NCBI GenBank assembly: GCA_019638525.1
Contig: JAHBTO010000010.1
Coordinates: 1 to 61,819 of the forward strand
Length of the DNA stretch: 61,819 nucleotides
Origin: Ferruginibacter sp.
GTDB taxonomy: Bacteria; Bacteroidota; Bacteroidia; Chitinophagales; Chitinophagaceae
Direction: 5' to 3'
Below, one piece after another: positions 54,492 to 61,819 of this stretch (position 1 is the stretch's first letter; each line of letters opens with the position of its first letter). A program made the translations under genes and the position numbers. Under the pieces are notes generated by a model. The model worked only from the letters and a program-made list of their open reading frames with translations, searched no databases and had not been told where the DNA came from.

Positions 54492-55342
54492 AGTGCATCC
54501 ATTATATCTTTCACTTTAAACTTGCTCATATCAAAATACTGTTCATCGGCCGATTTTTTGAACTCCTTTAAATCACGCTGATGCACCGCATTACCTTTTT
54601 TATCATATAAAATAGAACGCACTATCATACCGCCACCCATTTCTGTATGATGTGTGTTAGCAGGAACTTTATAAGTATTTAGCCTTGCACCAAACATATA
54701 GTTATCGCCAAGGTCAAGTTTTATATCCTTACTCATCCACATATCCATGGTAGCATAATGCTTGTTATTACTGTAAGTGTACACATATTTTGTACAATTG
54801 TATCCGTTTATTACCTGTGTTTCGCCGGTTGCTTTCCAGGAACTGCTGCTATTTCCGTCAACATTTTTTTCAGCATCCCTTTTAGCACTTGCTTCGGCCA
54901 TTTTTTGCATGTTTATCAGCGGCATCTTCATGGCTGTTTTATCTTTTACATTTACTATATAATTGGCCTTATCGGCATAATTATATATCATCCAGGTTTC
55001 GTTTTTGTCTCCTTCGTTCATCACCATACATTCGCCGGTTTTGCCAAATACCAGCTTTTGTACCATGGTTTTTTTGGGTTTCCCTTTTTTATCAAGGTCT
55101 ATTTCTTCAAACGAAATGGTGGCCTGTACTTTATTGGTGGGGTCTTTATATCGCTTATCGTTTTCATAAGTTATCTTTTCTAATTCGGCCTTGCCCTTTT
55201 GCCGCTGCGGATCGGCATATTTCTTTTCCATGTCTTTCTCAATCTTACGCTTTACTTCGCTATGCTGTGCCTTAGTAGATAACGGATTTAAAATTATCAT
55301 TACCATTAAAAGTATTGTACCTGCTTTTATAATATTTTTCAT
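54488..55342 (-). CDS. DUF4412-like exported protein
   Basis: 284 residues. Signal peptide (IIKAGTILLMVMIILNPLSTKA), then a Lys/Glu-rich helix (EVKRKIEKDMEKKYADPQRQ) and a beta-rich domain with QKLVFGKTGECMVMN, WMIYNYADKANYIVNVKDK and INGYNCTKYVYTY, the pattern of DUF4412 proteins (periplasmic, unknown role, possibly lipid-binding like LolA). ATG at 55342 places the signal correctly. The C-terminus overlaps the mce stop. Confidence 0.78.
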   Translation of the reverse strand: MKNIIKAGTILLMVMIILNPLSTKAQHSEVKRKIEKDMEKKYADPQRQKGKAELEKITYENDKRYKDPTNKVQATISFEEIDLDKKGKPKKTMVQKLVFGKTGECMVMNEGDKNETWMIYNYADKANYIVNVKDKTAMKMPLINMQKMAEASAKRDAEKNVDGNSSSSWKATGETQVINGYNCTKYVYTYSNNKHYATMDMWMSKDIKLDLGDNYMFGARLNTYKVPANTHHTEMGGGMIVRSILYDKKGNAVHQRDLKEFKKSADEQYFDMSKFKVKDIMDAL

Positions 55343-55430
55343 ACAATTAATTTTAAAAGTCAATTTTATTATTTGTAATTTACTAAATTATTTTCAAGCC
55401 TTCAATGCATTCTCCTTCGTTAACAACCAT

Positions 55431-56072
55431 TTATTCCATTAAAAAAGGGTTGTGCAAAATTTCTTCGCCTATAGTTGTAGTGGGGCCGTGCCCGCTGTAA
55501 ACAATAGTTTCGCCGGGTAATACAAATAATTTTTCCCTAATGTTTTTTAACAGCAATTGGTGGTTGCCTCCCGGCAAATCGGTACGGCCAATGCTGCGGT
55601 TAAACAGTACATCGCCGCTAATAATAAAGTTTTGATTAGCACAGTAAAAACAAATATGCCCCGGCGAGTGGCCCGGCGCTTCTATCACTTTTAATTCATC
55701 TTTATCAAGTTTAATAATATCTCCTTCCTGTAAAAAAATATATTCGCCTTCGTAGTTATCAAAAGGCATGTTATACATCAGGCCCGATGCAGGTGCATAA
55801 TCAAGCAATGGTTTTTCTTTTTTGTGGAGCTGTAATGTAATGCCGTATTGCCCGGCAATATGCCTGTTACCAAATACATGATCAAGGTGGCAATGGGTAT
55901 TAAGCAGCATTAGCGGTTTTAAATTGCTCTTTGTAATAAAGCCTGTTAGTTCATCCTGTTCGTAAGGAAAATAACAACCCGGATCAATTATGATACAATG
56001 ATTTAACTCGTTATACAGGATATACGTATTTTCCTGAATGGGACTAAAAACAAATGATTTTATTTTTAACAT
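55431..56072 (-). CDS. MBL-fold metallohydrolase (glyoxalase II-like)
   Basis: 213 residues. Zinc motif NTHCHLDHVFGN (HxHxDH), then GHSPGHICFY, SGDVLFNRSIGRTDLPGG and the late SGHGPTT. This matches the YcbL/glyoxalase II-like branch, which hydrolyses thioesters such as S-lactoylglutathione or persulfides; Bacteroidota often lack glutathione, so the natural substrate is open. No signal peptide. It is 73 bases from the divergent gene at 56146. Confidence 0.92.
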   Translation of the reverse strand: MLKIKSFVFSPIQENTYILYNELNHCIIIDPGCYFPYEQDELTGFITKSNLKPLMLLNTHCHLDHVFGNRHIAGQYGITLQLHKKEKPLLDYAPASGLMYNMPFDNYEGEYIFLQEGDIIKLDKDELKVIEAPGHSPGHICFYCANQNFIISGDVLFNRSIGRTDLPGGNHQLLLKNIREKLFVLPGETIVYSGHGPTTTIGEEILHNPFLME

Positions 56073-56145
56073 AATGAGCGTTAAATTGTTTTTTAATGAT
56101 TAAGCCGAATAAAGTAATTTTAATTCTCATAATCAATCTTCACAC

Positions 56146-59100
56146 ATGGCAAAGTTCAGCAGAATAAGTTTAATTTCCTTTTTCATAATTTTTAGTGCAA
56201 TGCTGGCAAAAGCACAGGTAAATGCTGTTGAGTTTGGGAAAAACAGGGTGCAGTTTAAAAAGTTCAAATGGAACTATTATCAAACCAATAATTTCAACGT
56301 TTATTATTATCAAAATGGCGAAGAGCTGGCAAAATTTATAGCACAAAGCGCCGAGAAAGAATTACCACAAATGGAGGCAGCTGCTGAATACAGTTTGCAA
56401 CGCAGGGCTAATATCGTTTTGTATAATGAATTTGCAGATATGCAGCAAAGCAATATAGGCCTTGGTATTGACTGGCAAAACAGTGGCGGCACTAAATTAG
56501 TGAATAACAAAATGGTTGTTTATTTTGAAGCTGATCATCAAAAATTAAACCTTCAAATACGCAAAGGCATAGCCCAGGTTTTAACAGAAAACCGTTTATT
56601 TGGCGATGATATTGGAGAAATTGCAGGCAACCAGGCATTACTTGATTTACCTAAATGGCTTACAGACGGATACGTTAACTACCTGGCTCAAAACTGGAGC
56701 ACCCAGTTGGACGATGAACTTAAAAGCGAAATACTTAGCGGTAACTATAATAAGTTTACAAAATTTGCTTTTGAAAAACCTGAATTAGCCGGCCATGCTT
56801 TTTGGTATTTTATTGAAGAAAAATACAAAAAAGAAAATGTTACCTATTTTTTATACCTGGCCACCCTTTATAAAAATTTAAACAAAGCCAGTTTACAAAT
56901 TTGCAAAATGAAATTTAAAGATTTGCTGGCTGCATTTATGGAATACCAGGATGAAAAATATTACAAGGATATTGCACGAAGAAAACCATATCCCAAAGGA
57001 AGCTATGTAGATGGTTTTGATATAAACAGTCGGTTAGATTATTTTAGATTTAATGTAAATCCTGTAAAGCGTAACAACTCTTATGTGGTTACTCAGTTTA
57101 AAAAAGGTATTGTACGGGTAATTTATAATGATGAATTTGAAAACAAAACCTTATTAAAATACGGTGTACGCAGTTACAAAAACGAAATAAATCCTAATTA
57201 TCCCATGATGGCATGGGACCCCAAAGGCACAAGGATTTCGGTTTTATATTCAAAAGAAGGCAAACTTAATTTATTTGTTTACGACATCATAACCCGAACT
57301 AAACAATATAAAATTGACCTAACCAAACAATTTGACCAGGTACAGGATATGAAGTATATGCTTAACAGCAATACACTTTTATTATCTGCCGTTAAAAATG
57401 GACATACCGATATATATACGCTTGAACTGCAAAACGAAAAAGTAAAACAGATTACCAATGATGTGTATGATGACCTGGACGCTTCCTTTGTAGCTTTTCC
57501 TAATAAAACCGGGATAATTTTTAGCAGCAACCGCCCCGGCCCCGATGCAAAAACCGGCGATAGTATTTTACCAAGCGATAACCGTTATAATATTTTTTTA
57601 ATTACCAACTTTGGCGATAAGCCCGAGCTTAACCAAATATCGCAGTTATCGCATTTAAAATATGGCAATGCCCGCTACCCCATGCAGTATAACGAAAACC
57701 ATTTTACATTCGTTAGCGACGAAAACGGTGTGGGCAACCGCTATGCAGGTTTCTTCTCTACCAAAAAAGAAGGACTTGATACACTAGTGATGATTGCAGG
57801 GGAAATACTACGTAACCCATCGGCCAAAGAAGTAGATAGTACATTAAGGGTTTATAAAAAAACTGATATTGATACCGTAGCTGTTGTTTCCATTTCAACC
57901 GATTCGGCTTATACATTTCCATTAACCAATTACCAAAGCACACTTGCCGAAACCCGTATTGCCGGTGATAATAACCAGGTGAGCGAAGTAACCCGCCAAA
58001 GCGATGAAAAAATTCTTTACAAACTTAAGATTGATGAAAATGTGCTACGGCGCCGTAATGTAACCGCACAACCTACCGAGTACATGAAAAAAATTATGGC
58101 TCAATATACCGATACCGCAGGGGTAAGCAAACAAATAGTAGCCGCAGATTCAGCAAAAAAATCAGGCGATTTTTTTCAAACAGAATTTGATAATGATAAA
58201 AAAGACAGCAGCCAGGCATCTACAGCCACCGCACCTGCAACTTCAACTAAATACGATGTATTAAAAACAATAAAAAAATTCCGCTATAAGCCACCCAAGT
58301 TTTCTGTTGATTACGGATCGGCTGGATTTAGTACAGGCGTATTGGTTAACCGCTACCAGGCTTACCAGGGTGGTGCTGGCCCCATCATGCTAAACTCGGG
58401 CTCGGTATTAAATGCACTTATCAGGCTGGGCACTACCGAACTAATGGAAGATGTAAAAATAACCGGAGGATTTAGAATAGGTACTAATTTAAAAGATAAT
58501 GAATGGCTGATTAGTTACCAAAATTACAAACGCCGTATAGATTGGGGCGCCACTTATTACCGTAATGTACAACAGGGCACCGACCAAACCGGTACCTACC
58601 TTTTAAGAAACTTTACCAACCTTTACCAGGTAAATGTTGCCTACCCGTTTGACAGAACCAAAAGCATCAGGCTTTCAACAGGTATACGTTCCGAAAAACT
58701 TGTAGTATCTGCATTAGACCAGTTTTCGCTGGGATACCCCGATGATAAAACACTTTATTCTGTTACACATTTGGAATATGTGTACGACAACAGCCTAAAC
58801 CCTGCTTTAAATATCTGGAACGGGTTACGTTATAAATTTTATATAGATTGGAACCGGCAGGTGAACAAGGTGAAGTTTGCCGATGGGCCCAATACTTTTA
58901 ATTTTGGATTTGATGCCCGTTATTATTATCCCATACTACGCAACTTTATTTGGGCAGGCCGTGCTGCCGGCGATTTTAGCTGGGGCAATCAAAAAATGAT
59001 TTATTACCTGGGTGGTGTTGATGGTTGGCTGATGTTTGGTCAAAACCAAAAATATAATTCAAACGGCGACCTTGTAAAGGAAAGGTATTTTAATACTAAC

Positions 59101-59538
59101 AACCAGCCTGCAAACGATCAAACTTATGCTTTTCAAAGCCTGGCAGTAAACATGCGTGGTTATATACAAAATGTAGCCAATGGAAACAATGCTGTTGTAA
59201 TTAACAGTGAGTTTAGGTTACCGATAGTATCTACCTTTTTTAACCGTGTTATCAATAATTCGTTTTTAAATAATTTACAGGTAATACAGTTTATTGATTT
59301 AGGTACTGCCTGGAACGGCGCTTATAATAATTTTAAAAGGCCGCAGGTTATTTATGGTCAACCTCCATTACAGGTAAAGGTTAAATCAGGTGGTGTAGGC
59401 CCGTTTGCCGGCGGTTATGGTTTTGGTGTAAGAAGCACATTGCTTGGTTATTTTGTGAAGTTTGATGCAGGCTGGCCCATGAGTGGTTTCTTTAAAGGCA
59501 AACCAGTTTTATATGTTGCTTTAGGTTTAGATTTTTAA
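56146..59538 (+). CDS. Large exported protein: peptidase-MA-like, TolB-type propeller and outer-membrane barrel-like C-terminus
   Basis: 1130 residues with a signal peptide (LISFFIIFSAMLAKAQ). The N-terminal part (about 30-270) looks like a gluzincin/peptidase MA-like domain, but the zinc motif HExxH is not seen (the place reads IRKGIAQVL), so it is probably inactive. A TolB/PD40 beta-propeller follows (YPMMAWDPKGTRISVLYSKE, GIIFSSNRPGPDA). From about 710 to the end there are amphipathic strands typical of an outer-membrane beta-barrel, ending in FDAGWPMSGFFKGKPVLYVALGLDF. Such triple-domain proteins occur in Bacteroidota without a known function. Codon use matches its neighbours. Confidence 0.8.
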   Translation: MAKFSRISLISFFIIFSAMLAKAQVNAVEFGKNRVQFKKFKWNYYQTNNFNVYYYQNGEELAKFIAQSAEKELPQMEAAAEYSLQRRANIVLYNEFADMQQSNIGLGIDWQNSGGTKLVNNKMVVYFEADHQKLNLQIRKGIAQVLTENRLFGDDIGEIAGNQALLDLPKWLTDGYVNYLAQNWSTQLDDELKSEILSGNYNKFTKFAFEKPELAGHAFWYFIEEKYKKENVTYFLYLATLYKNLNKASLQICKMKFKDLLAAFMEYQDEKYYKDIARRKPYPKGSYVDGFDINSRLDYFRFNVNPVKRNNSYVVTQFKKGIVRVIYNDEFENKTLLKYGVRSYKNEINPNYPMMAWDPKGTRISVLYSKEGKLNLFVYDIITRTKQYKIDLTKQFDQVQDMKYMLNSNTLLLSAVKNGHTDIYTLELQNEKVKQITNDVYDDLDASFVAFPNKTGIIFSSNRPGPDAKTGDSILPSDNRYNIFLITNFGDKPELNQISQLSHLKYGNARYPMQYNENHFTFVSDENGVGNRYAGFFSTKKEGLDTLVMIAGEILRNPSAKEVDSTLRVYKKTDIDTVAVVSISTDSAYTFPLTNYQSTLAETRIAGDNNQVSEVTRQSDEKILYKLKIDENVLRRRNVTAQPTEYMKKIMAQYTDTAGVSKQIVAADSAKKSGDFFQTEFDNDKKDSSQASTATAPATSTKYDVLKTIKKFRYKPPKFSVDYGSAGFSTGVLVNRYQAYQGGAGPIMLNSGSVLNALIRLGTTELMEDVKITGGFRIGTNLKDNEWLISYQNYKRRIDWGATYYRNVQQGTDQTGTYLLRNFTNLYQVNVAYPFDRTKSIRLSTGIRSEKLVVSALDQFSLGYPDDKTLYSVTHLEYVYDNSLNPALNIWNGLRYKFYIDWNRQVNKVKFADGPNTFNFGFDARYYYPILRNFIWAGRAAGDFSWGNQKMIYYLGGVDGWLMFGQNQKYNSNGDLVKERYFNTNNQPANDQTYAFQSLAVNMRGYIQNVANGNNAVVINSEFRLPIVSTFFNRVINNSFLNNLQVIQFIDLGTAWNGAYNNFKRPQVIYGQPPLQVKVKSGGVGPFAGGYGFGVRSTLLGYFVKFDAGWPMSGFFKGKPVLYVALGLDF

Positions 59539-59543
59539 GGCGC

Positions 59544-59843
59544 TTATTTAACTGATACTATCATCTTCGTTAGTGCATCTAAGTGCAGGGTAAATTCTTT
59601 TTCGCCGGTTTTGGTGATGGAATAAGTGGTATTTGTTTTTCGGCCTATAAATGCTTTTTGAAATTTTATATACCCGCTTTCTTCCAGTGTTTTAAGGTGG
59701 CTGGCCAGGTTGCCATCAGTAATATCCAGCAACTCTTTAAGTTCATTAAAACTTACAGCGTCATTTACCATCAGGGCACTCATAATACCCAGGCGAATGC
59801 GGCTGTCAAAAATTTTATTCAGATGTTCTATCGGGTTCTTCAT
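59544..59843 (-). CDS. Winged-helix transcriptional regulator
   Basis: 99 residues. HTH: FNELKELLDITDGNLASHLKTLEESGYI, wing KFQKAFIGRKTNTTYSIT, then a dimerisation helix. Belongs to the short wHTH type (ArsR/MarR-like, HTH_34-like) of Bacteroidota usually encoded with a small membrane protein, here 14 bases upstream. It probably controls this pair. No metal-binding cysteines. Confidence 0.9.
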   Translation of the reverse strand: MKNPIEHLNKIFDSRIRLGIMSALMVNDAVSFNELKELLDITDGNLASHLKTLEESGYIKFQKAFIGRKTNTTYSITKTGEKEFTLHLDALTKMIVSVK

Positions 59844-59857
59844 GCAGCAAATAAGTT

Positions 59858-60490
59858 TTATTTCCTTTCATACTTCCACCACATCATGGCGCCATACACA
59901 ATATGTAATACTCCAAAACCCATGGCCCAAAACTGCAAGCCATAACCCAGCCACCACAAATTAAAAATGCCCAACACTATTTGCCCCAAACCCAGGTAAC
60001 GCACTTCGCCCAGGGTATATTTACTGGCATTCACAAGTGCAAGGCCGTAAAAGATAAGGCAGCCCGGCGCCACCAACTGAAATTCGCCAAACTGCATCAT
60101 GCGTATTAAAAAAATGGCGCCAACCGCCACCGGTATAAAAGTGTTCCAAAGCAAACGCATACTGGTGGCGCCCCATACAGGTATGCCGTTTTTTTTGCTG
60201 CGCAGGTAAGTGAAAATAAATGCCGATAAAAAGGCGCCTGCAAAAGTTAAAGTGGCAATCCAAAAAAGGCTGTTGATGAGTTCATCGCCTGCCGAGCTTA
60301 TCAGTAGGCCAAGCTGGCAATCGCCTTTAACCCAGCAGTGAATTTCCCTGCTGGCAAACCAGGCGCCGGCCAATGCACATACACCGGCGGCTATACCGCT
60401 TAAACCACTCAGGCTTATGAAACGGCTGCTGCGTTCCATCATTTTTTTTATGTGCTGGATATCTTCCAGGGGTTGTTGCTGATCGTTCAT
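59858..60490 (-). CDS. Integral membrane protein paired with the regulator
   Basis: 210 residues with six hydrophobic helices. The soluble N-terminus MNDQQQPLEDIQHIKKMMER precedes RSSRFISLSGLSGIAAGVCALAGAW. An extracytoplasmic loop holds two Cys (EIHCWVKGDCQLG). Basic C-terminus. I recall this regulator/membrane-protein pair as common in Bacteroidota, with no known function. ATG at 60490 is chosen for its spacing and A-rich leader. Confidence 0.8.
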   Translation of the reverse strand: MNDQQQPLEDIQHIKKMMERSSRFISLSGLSGIAAGVCALAGAWFASREIHCWVKGDCQLGLLISSAGDELINSLFWIATLTFAGAFLSAFIFTYLRSKKNGIPVWGATSMRLLWNTFIPVAVGAIFLIRMMQFGEFQLVAPGCLIFYGLALVNASKYTLGEVRYLGLGQIVLGIFNLWWLGYGLQFWAMGFGVLHIVYGAMMWWKYERK

Positions 60491-60791
60491 ATAAAAAGCA
60501 CTTTGAATTACAAAGTAAATATTTGGATTTGAAATTTGCAAATAATTTTTATGTTTCTGTTATTTACTTTTCATTTAAAAAAAATTGATAAAAAATATAA
60601 ACTATCTCAATAAAAGTTGTGATTAGTACAATTTCTATTTACATCAAACAAATGACATACATGTTTAAAAAAATTCACCCAGTGAGAAAAAAATAATCAC
60701 TTTCTTTTTTTCATAAACCTACCTGTGTTAAATTTATAAAATCGTTCGGCAGCAACATTTATTTCCAACATTTATTCATTGCATTAAATTG
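60491..60791. promoter_or_regulatory. Divergent promoter region
   Basis: 301 AT-rich bases between the regulator unit (-) and the acylase gene (+). A weak stem CAGTGAG/TCACTTTC near 60686-60713 is followed by a T-run; otherwise nothing is recognised. Confidence 0.3.
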
Positions 60792-61819
60792 ATGAAGAAA
60801 ATATTCGTAACCTGTATTGTTATCATTTTATTTGATACGTCTTTTTCGCAAACTGCTATTAACCCCGCTGCCATTGATATTGTGAGGGACAGTTTTGGTG
60901 TGCCGCATATTTTTGCCAAAACAGATGCCGAAGTGGCTTATGGCCTGGCCTGGGCCCAAGCTGAAGATGATTTTAAAAGCATGCAGGAAGTGATATTGCC
61001 CGCAAAAAACCTGATGGCTGCCGTACAAGGCAAAAAAGGCGCTGCCGGCGATTATGCTTTTGCCCTTTTTCGATGCAGGGAGATAACCGAAGAAAAATGG
61101 AATACGCTTACACCTGCTTTTTTAAAACTAATTGCCGGCTATGTGCAGGGTATTAACGATTATGCTAAAACACACCCCGGCGAAATTTTGCATAAAAAAA
61201 TTTTTCCTGTTACCGAAAAAGAATACATATCCTCATCGGTTTTTGCGCTTACCATTTTTAATGGCGCCGGCAATGCCTTGCAACGCATTTTTGAAAACAA
61301 CGAATGGGAGGTACCCGAGCTTAATAAAAAAGGCAGCAACTCCGTTGCCGTAAGCGCTTCAAAAACTACCACAGGCGAAGCTTACCTTTTGGTAAATGCA
61401 CACCAGCCAAATACAGGCCCGCAGGCTTTTTACGAAGCACATATTTGCAGTGAAGAAGGATTAAACGTAACCGGCGGTTTACTGGCCGGCGGCCCCTGCA
61501 TACTGCATGGTGTAAACGAAAACCTGGGCTGGGCACATACCGTAAACTATTGCGACCGCATGGATGAATATCAACTGGAGATGAACCCTGCCAATGCATT
61601 GCAATATAAATTTAACGGGCAATGGCTTAACCTGGAAGTGAAAACCATCAGGCTGAAAATTAAAGGCATACCCTTTAAAGTAAAAAGAAAAATTTACTGG
61701 AGCAGGTATGGCGCCACCATGAAAAACAAACAGGGCTTTTTTTCGATACGCCTGGGCGCTAATATGAAGATTGGCGTGCTTGACCAATGGTACCAAATGA
61801 ACAAGGCAAAAAATTTTAC
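60792..61819 (+). CDS. Penicillin acylase family protein, 3' end outside the window
   Basis: The frame stays open to the window end (342 complete codons). Signal peptide (MKKIFVTCIVIILFDTSFSQ). The alpha-chain shows IVRDSFGVPHIFAKTDAEVA and YGLAWAQAEDDFKSMQ; the autocatalytic cleavage site with the nucleophile is KKGSNSVAVSASKT (Ser-Asn at about residue 180), followed by LVNAHQPNTGPQAFYEAHI and GLNVTGGLLAGGPCILHGVNENLGWAHT. Family members are periplasmic Ntn hydrolases that split amides such as penicillin G or acyl-homoserine lactones; the substrate here is open. Confidence 0.92.
   Translation, partial: MKKIFVTCIVIILFDTSFSQTAINPAAIDIVRDSFGVPHIFAKTDAEVAYGLAWAQAEDDFKSMQEVILPAKNLMAAVQGKKGAAGDYAFALFRCREITEEKWNTLTPAFLKLIAGYVQGINDYAKTHPGEILHKKIFPVTEKEYISSSVFALTIFNGAGNALQRIFENNEWEVPELNKKGSNSVAVSASKTTTGEAYLLVNAHQPNTGPQAFYEAHICSEEGLNVTGGLLAGGPCILHGVNENLGWAHTVNYCDRMDEYQLEMNPANALQYKFNGQWLNLEVKTIRLKIKGIPFKVKRKIYWSRYGATMKNKQGFFSIRLGANMKIGVLDQWYQMNKAKNF

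Noticed and set aside
54758..55275. Two + strand frames opposite the DUF4412-like gene
   Set aside because: Phe/Tyr-rich antisense of a Lys-rich protein; no start context or motif.

Overview
The window looks like a Bacteroidota chromosome, most likely a Chitinophagales/Chitinophagaceae-type soil or water bacterium. The reasons are the gliding genes gldF/gldG, C-terminal type IX secretion (T9SS) sorting tails, a fused MurF-alanine racemase, a CzcA pump fused to its outer-membrane channel, many lipoproteins with a Cys lipobox, weak ribosome binding sites, and promoters of the Bacteroidota type (TTG about 20 nt before TAnnTTTG). There are no rRNA or intact tRNA genes and no transposases in the window.

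1-12.7 kb is a heavy-metal island, all on the + strand. It holds the end of a CopB-type P-ATPase, an ArsR-type repressor with a perfect palindromic operator over its own promoter, a fused MerT-MerP mercury importer, a GDCCVxC protein, a small ORF, a PepSY-like lipoprotein, a four-fold-repeat membrane protein, a DUF6660-like protein, a small membrane protein, the 1439-residue CzcA-OMF fusion, its lipoprotein adaptor, and a Zn/Cd/Pb P-ATPase. No MerA is present.

12.7-17.7 kb is an accessory zone. Three hairpin elements have conserved loops but stems that differ compensatorily from copy to copy. They alternate with small ORFs (41 aa, a DUF6943-like gene, 66 aa) and a C+T-rich, stop-poor stretch. 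A strong bidirectional hairpin follows, then a four-gene minus-strand module (251-aa protein, DUF5675, two tiny membrane proteins) divergent from a small helix-turn-helix-like protein. A tRNA-Ser-like 3' fragment may mark the right border.

17.7-26.2 kb holds tatD, a polysaccharide deacetylase flanked by two paralogous lipoproteins, gltX, a secreted esterase-like lipoprotein and a stand-alone B12-binding mutase domain. It then holds a decayed type II-C CRISPR-Cas remnant: cas2 with one in-frame TGA, and two broken repeats. cas1 and cas9 are gone, and the space upstream is filled by two arrays of a dispersed palindromic repeat around a GIY-YIG gene.

26.2-37.6 kb has a crotonase and then a tight nine-gene minus-strand L-fucose operon: two GH29 fucosidases, one GH95 enzyme, FucP, mutarotase, two SDR dehydrogenases, lactonase and an FAH-family hydrolase. 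Fucose would be freed, imported and oxidised to pyruvate plus lactate. The fuconate dehydratase step is absent, and one SDR lacks its catalytic lysine.

37.7-61.8 kb is mostly core: fumC, a T9SS-exported sugar dehydrogenase, a T9SS surface protein, lspA, murF-alr, terC, gldG-gldF, iscS-iscU-iscA, methylmalonyl-CoA epimerase, a DUF4412-like protein, an MBL hydrolase, a large protease/propeller/barrel protein, a regulator plus membrane-protein pair, and the start of a penicillin acylase family gene cut by the window end.
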